A DNA stretch of 64,000 bases from an uncultured Chlamydiae bacterium (lineage in GTDB: Bacteria > Chlamydiota > Chlamydiia > Chlamydiales > 2-12-FULL-49-11), in contig CALKUQ010000019.1 of NCBI GenBank assembly GCA_937996705.1, forward strand, positions 84,652-148,651. The letters run 5' to 3'. The translations under genes were made by a program, and so were the position numbers. The notes beneath the pieces are model-generated. The model saw nothing but the letters and a program-made list of their open reading frames with translations, was not told the DNA's origin and ran no database searches. Every line of letters starts with the position of its first letter. Within the stretch, counting starts at the first letter, position 1. Below, in pieces: positions 60,901 through 64,000 of the stretch.

Positions 60901-63149
60901 TCATTAAAACTCTCTAAAAGGGGTTTTGAAAGAATGTTGAACTTAGTTTGTTTAATTTCCCCCTTAGAGTTTTTGCAAAAAACAGGATTTCCCATAATAT
61001 CATAGCCGCACTCGATTTGAGGTCTATACCAAGTGCCGTTCTCATCTTGGACTTGAGGAAATAGGGTGAGTGTGCACCTGCCGAAACGATCATAAAAATA
61101 TTCGTAGGTATTTCCGAAAGGATCTATTTTAGAGCGAATCAATCCTTTGGAGTCGTAATGGGTATGGGTTGTCTTGTGATTTGCTGTTGCCGTAATAGCT
61201 CGGTGAAAAGGATCGTAGGTGTATGTTACTTCAGGGTTTCCTACCTCTTTACAATAGATAAGATCGCCGCAATCTGCATATTTATACGAGTTGATCCCTT
61301 TGCACGGCTCTGATTTTGAAATAAGCCTTCCCATTTTATTATAGACGTAGTCAATTACATACGCTAGGTCACCTTCACTTGTGTAAACGGCCTCTTGAAT
61401 AATTTCGTTGTGAGGTGAGTAGGTGTATGCTGTTGTTAAAATACCGTCATAAACAGAGAGAATTTGCCCAGTTTCACGATCTCTTGTATAACGCTTTTCC
61501 TGTCGGATCAATCCATCTTCTGTAACTTCGCTGATAAGGAGATTATCATCATCATAGGAAAATATTTGACGAATGAGTAATTCCTCGCGATTATAAGTTG
61601 ATTTCTCTAATACTAAATCAGTTTCAGCAAGATAGGTATACCTGTTTGTAAGGCCATTGCTCTCTTGGTCGAAAATTAAAAGCCTGCTCTCTTCTTCATA
61701 CTGATATTGTTTTGTATATTTTTCAGAGCCCATGAGAACTCCGTATTCCGTGATCTCAAAAGACTCAGAGCAATCACCGGAAAAATTGCCGTAAAACGAT
61801 TCTTCTACAATATCTCCAAAAGAATCATATTTAAAGGTTTTTGAGAAAATACCTTTGCCTTCGGCATTACACATCACTTTTGCAATCAAATTGCGATCTT
61901 CCCATATAAATTTTTGGGAGGAGTAGAGTGTGTCGTTTTCAGAAAAATACTCGATGAGACGGAGTTCATCATCTCGATAGGAATACCTTGTTAAAAAACC
62001 TTCACCATCTCGAACATCAGTTACCCCTTTCGAGTATTCAAACGTTGCAATCACAACTCCAAGCTGACTTATCTCTCGAACTTTATCCGACTTGAAGGGG
62101 ATTTGCTCAGGGTGTTTTTCCCAAGTTGAAGATTCCTCTTCGTCGGCCGGTTTGTAGTATTGAATCCGAATTTTTTCAGTATCCCAAGATTTTAGATGTT
62201 TTAGCGAAGCTCCCTGCCCTTTTCTAGTTTGAGTATAGGAGAGATCGTCTAAAATAGTGGTTCCGTTTGCAACAAAGCTTAGGTAGTCCTGCTCTTTAAA
62301 GGACCACCCTTCATATCTAAGTTCTCGTTTGTCTGAAGTTAAAACTTGAACAGCAAAAGGTCTTGTAGATGTAATTTCTTGTAAACTTAGATGGCAGTAC
62401 GTTTTTGTCCCACTTGGATTGAGATTAGAAATTTTAAGAGAGCGCTTATTAGAGCCACTCTCATTGGAGTACTTATAAACGGTTTGCTGTCCGGAAGGGG
62501 AGATTTCTTTTTGCAATAAGTAGTGTCTCAGGTTTCGGTGATAGCTACAAATAGGATTGTCTGCAACCTTGTCTGATAAAGTGCTCGGACTTCCTTTATA
62601 GAATCGCTTTCCCCCATCGGCTAGGTGGAGGGTTGCCTCCCCTTTATTGAAATTAAGGTAGAGGGTGTTATTTCTTGCATTCTGTCTGCTGCTTATAGAT
62701 CCAAAGCAGGCGCCCCTCTTTTTTCCTGGTCTCATAATAATTTCTGAAAGCTCATACCACTCATCTGTGGTGTAGGAGACCATTTCTCCAGACGGTTCTT
62801 TTAAATAAACTCTGAGATGACTATCGCTATTTGTTCTTGGGTCTACGAGCATTTGAAGATGAGGGAGAAAATTCCACCCCCCTTCCATCTGCCAGGTCAA
62901 GTCGATTTTTTTTAAGTTAATCTCTTTTCGATAGATTCGATCTTTTGCCCCATTACTTGAGTAGCTTCTTGTGAGGTGGAGGGGAACTGCCCCACTAACT
63001 ACTGCATCCTCCGAAAAAATTTGTAAATTCCCCGAAATTACATTGACATGATGAACAATAGTAGGATCTCCATCTTCTTTGAAGAGATGATCCCAATCGC
63101 TATGCAAGAATTGATAAGAGAGGAGAAAAAAAAGTAGAAGCTTTTTCAT
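57873..63149 (-). CDS. Giant exported Rhs/YD-repeat protein with hydrolase-like C-terminal domain
   Basis: A 1758-residue protein from the ATG at 63149, which opens with a signal peptide (MKKLLLFFLLSYQFLHSDW); in-frame starts 42 and 60 bases upstream exist. The N-terminal region has VISGNLQIFSEDAVV, as in Rhs proteins. From about 350 to 1350 run many YD repeats (for example YDRFGRCTL, YDIHGRKIRE, YDLLGRLIRK), which form a beta-cocoon. The Rhs core FGKRFYDPSNGRWLTPDPLG lies near 1415-1435. The last 300 residues are a different domain, with a lipase-like HSEAG at about 1638-1642 and a later His in ADHAFLG. Core plus variable tip is the plan of polymorphic toxins. The tip recalls chlamydial DUF687-type C-termini from memory. 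Confidence 0.87.
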   Translation of the reverse strand: MKKLLLFFLLSYQFLHSDWDHLFKEDGDPTIVHHVNVISGNLQIFSEDAVVSGAVPLHLTRSYSSNGAKDRIYRKEINLKKIDLTWQMEGGWNFLPHLQMLVDPRTNSDSHLRVYLKEPSGEMVSYTTDEWYELSEIIMRPGKKRGACFGSISSRQNARNNTLYLNFNKGEATLHLADGGKRFYKGSPSTLSDKVADNPICSYHRNLRHYLLQKEISPSGQQTVYKYSNESGSNKRSLKISNLNPSGTKTYCHLSLQEITSTRPFAVQVLTSDKRELRYEGWSFKEQDYLSFVANGTTILDDLSYTQTRKGQGASLKHLKSWDTEKIRIQYYKPADEEESSTWEKHPEQIPFKSDKVREISQLGVVIATFEYSKGVTDVRDGEGFLTRYSYRDDELRLIEYFSENDTLYSSQKFIWEDRNLIAKVMCNAEGKGIFSKTFKYDSFGDIVEESFYGNFSGDCSESFEITEYGVLMGSEKYTKQYQYEEESRLLIFDQESNGLTNRYTYLAETDLVLEKSTYNREELLIRQIFSYDDDNLLISEVTEDGLIRQEKRYTRDRETGQILSVYDGILTTAYTYSPHNEIIQEAVYTSEGDLAYVIDYVYNKMGRLISKSEPCKGINSYKYADCGDLIYCKEVGNPEVTYTYDPFHRAITATANHKTTHTHYDSKGLIRSKIDPFGNTYEYFYDRFGRCTLTLFPQVQDENGTWYRPQIECGYDIMGNPVFCKNSKGEIKQTKFNILSKPLLESFNDGSSVEHFYDVGGGLKKTVLQNGQRIYFTHDIFNRITSKKGGLFEEKWSYSPSSLLSYTDPSGLKTTYTYDIHGRKIRESTGARETSFTYDSLGYSSTIQTGPFMKKTVCDVEGKVVYEEENGENLTYYLYDKERRKVQIDKITSAGRSIDRVNYDIEGRAILHTDPLGQTTNFFYENRSKTTVDPQGTRVIETFDALNRLIKTEKKNRENLTISIEETFYDRSGNPEKKTSHIFDKEKFIKISEILWDHDFRGLVLKESRGDKITYHEYDLLGRLIRKTLPSGVTLEHTYDCENRLESLKSSDKTIRYHYYYDAHFSPIKIEDRANQTEVVRSYNQFGELIQEIRGENNWTRYTYDNFGRKSSITLPDNSGITYLYKDSHLQKIRRIDQKKEVCYDYTYEKFDTNGHVEEESFIYQLGKMACEHDLLERSQTCESPYHLEEISYNALGLVSEVQNSLFGTKTYRYDPLRQLTQENGSEHHFDSLGNPTNTQVNGNGELTEVFFYDTNGNPIERKESHLKYEYDALNRLIQITDTETRRVKFLYDAYSRLLSKITIQGEKILEKQDYLYDNQLEIGSIDSEGRVLDLKVLGLGIEGDIGAAVAIELKNEVYQPLHDFRGNIIALVSKNGSIASTFEYNAFGKEDSDFSPNPWRFSSKRTEEGLLYFGKRFYDPSNGRWLTPDPLGAYESINVYLYTLNSPLNRLDLFGYNSFPTPGFYFEPSKTCNDSNYTPYIRGPPQLILCTGILSKSPFVAPVDIVVISGSLHKIRYTPVEIMNDRVNLLDHLDELAPKDAGMIGLITGQPGILTSLEEFISNSKSLMNTIEENTTYFGLHNQSQGFLKDRSRVLKEELKNRTLTANATQTGLFTGLIADSLGNIQSKSYWLHVPHSEAGLLFNLGHTTLNEGQKEFLQNQLIVFAIAPAEPVSWKHCFEAHNTYSKKDFITGPLVKKYINNPDYNIKFVPCESPRKEFSGYIADHAFLGTTYTNLRNEYVKDLRREYGFYSSNKR

Positions 63150-63305
63150 ATAAATAGATGTTGCTCTTTTTTCGAGAGTTGAGGTTTTCATGTTTTGAAA
63201 AACCCCCATTTTTAAAACACCCTTAATGTAAATAAAAAATTAAGATGGATAAAACAATATCAAAAAGTTCTATCATCGTAAATAAATTTCGAAAGGGGAG
63301 AGCAT

Positions 63306-63923
63306 ATGAGGTTGATAGCTATTTTTCTATGCCTAGTTGGGGCATGCTTGGGAAGCAATGCAGATATTTTGCAAGGGAGAATGACTTCGAGCAATAAAAG
63401 GTATTCTGCCTTTCTTGAGGCTTTTAAGCTGCTCGAGGAGAGGGGAGCTATGGTTTTAGTCGAAACAGGAACTGCTAGAGCAGGCGCTCAAAATTTCGAA
63501 GGGGATGGAGGGTCAACGGTTTTGTTTTCGGATTGGGCAAAACAACATAACGCCAAACTCTACTCTGTCGATACTTCAAAAACACACCTTTTGCAAGCCA
63601 AATGGGCATCGATAAATTCAAGTCAGCATCTTGAGTGTATTTGCGAAGATGCAGTCACTTTTCTAGAATCATTTCCTCTACAAATTGACTTTTTATATAT
63701 TGATAGTATGGACTTCAATCCAAACTCTCCTGATGAATCGCAGCAATATCACCTACGAGAGATTCTTGCTGCACTTCCCCACTTCACGCCAAGCACCGTT
63801 GTTATGATCGATGACTGCGGTCTTCCTCATGGAGGCAAGGGAAAGCTTGTTATCGAATGCCTTGTTAATCAAGGTTGGCGTATTCTTAAACACGGATATT
63901 GCGTGATCCTCGCCAAAAACTAA
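63306..63923 (+). CDS. Exported class I methyltransferase-like protein
   Basis: A 205-residue protein with a clear signal peptide (MRLIAIFLCLVGACLGSNA) and a Rossmann-type methyltransferase body: motif I VLVETGTARAGAQNFEGDGG (about 55-74), AKLYSVDTS (motif II), ECICEDAVTFL, and IDFLYIDSMDF (motif IV region), then STVVMIDDCGLPHGG. It resembles Methyltransf_24-type enzymes. An AAGGGGAG site precedes the ATG. Export of a SAM-dependent enzyme is odd, as SAM is cytosolic, unless it acts in the host after secretion. Confidence 0.75.
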   Translation: MRLIAIFLCLVGACLGSNADILQGRMTSSNKRYSAFLEAFKLLEERGAMVLVETGTARAGAQNFEGDGGSTVLFSDWAKQHNAKLYSVDTSKTHLLQAKWASINSSQHLECICEDAVTFLESFPLQIDFLYIDSMDFNPNSPDESQQYHLREILAALPHFTPSTVVMIDDCGLPHGGKGKLVIECLVNQGWRILKHGYCVILAKN

Positions 63924-64000
63924 CCCTCCTCGAATAGTGATAGTATATACTCATTCCAGTTGAAACACCCTCTTTTTCTTTGCAAAATCTTTTTATTTCA

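Noticed and set aside
63924..64000. A new gene at the right edge
   Set aside because: Only 77 bases remain and no start with an RBS is visible.

Overview
The window is a gene-dense, AT-rich stretch of a bacterial chromosome from the phylum Chlamydiae, most likely an environmental (Parachlamydiales-type) member rather than Chlamydiaceae. The evidence is content and order: divergent tpiA / xseA-xseB-dxs, two tiny basic-protein genes ahead of ybeY and a CBS-domain hemolysin homologue, rpmG followed by a LolC/E-LolD pair, a SycD-type type III chaperone in a translocator-like operon, and a giant exported YD-repeat protein. The Chlamydiaceae comparisons come from memory, not from a search. No rRNA, tRNA, CRISPR array or intact insertion sequence was found.

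Layout. 0-1.5 kb: end of cydA and all of cydB. 1.5-2.7 kb: two unknown genes. 2.7-8.4 kb: nadK, dxs, xseB and xseA on the minus strand, diverging from tpiA-secG-def on the plus strand. 8.4-16.3 kb: one minus-strand series running from two tiny basic proteins through ybeY, a CNNM/CorC protein, a DUF3604 protein and an exported HEAT protein to LptD. 16.3-21.7 kb: two tandem DUF502 genes, rnr, folD, an IMPase-family gene and an MreD-like gene. 21.8-28.5 kb: a dicarboxylate symporter, ispA, lolD, lolC/E, rpmG, tsaD, an FKBP and tsaC. 28.6-34.5 kb: ddl, two thioredoxin-like genes and a complete tripartite EmrAB-TolC-like efflux operon. 34.7-47.9 kb: an accessory-looking region with an MFS transporter, a lone secretin, OppA, several large unknown proteins and a GH5-like glycosidase. 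48-51.3 kb: mlaE-mlaF-mlaD-algH, for lipid transport. 51.4-54.0 kb: a compact four-gene operon read here as a divergent type III translocon module. 54.1-55.9 kb: NfeD-like and FloA genes plus a small membrane protein. 56-64 kb: an outer-membrane beta-barrel, a 1758-residue Rhs/YD-repeat protein with a hydrolase-like tip and an overlapping small exported partner, and an exported methyltransferase-like protein.

How the genes fit together. Many genes serve the envelope: LptD, Lol, Mla, MreD-like, Ddl, isoprenoid supply through dxs and ispA, efflux, and exported proteins. Others serve translation and RNA quality: def, ybeY, rnr, tsaC, tsaD, rpmG. The host-interaction candidates are the translocon-like operon, the Rhs protein and the large unknown proteins.

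Beyond genes, the main discoveries are a family of MITE-like inverted-repeat elements (two full copies of about 165 bp, one 70-bp hairpin, one fragment), each abutting the 3' end of a minus-strand gene and in three cases carrying its stop codon; a long hairpin that buries the start of the efflux operon; likely leaderless starts at tpiA and at a 131-residue unknown gene; and a relatively GC-rich, self-complementary intergenic stretch that could be an RNA gene.
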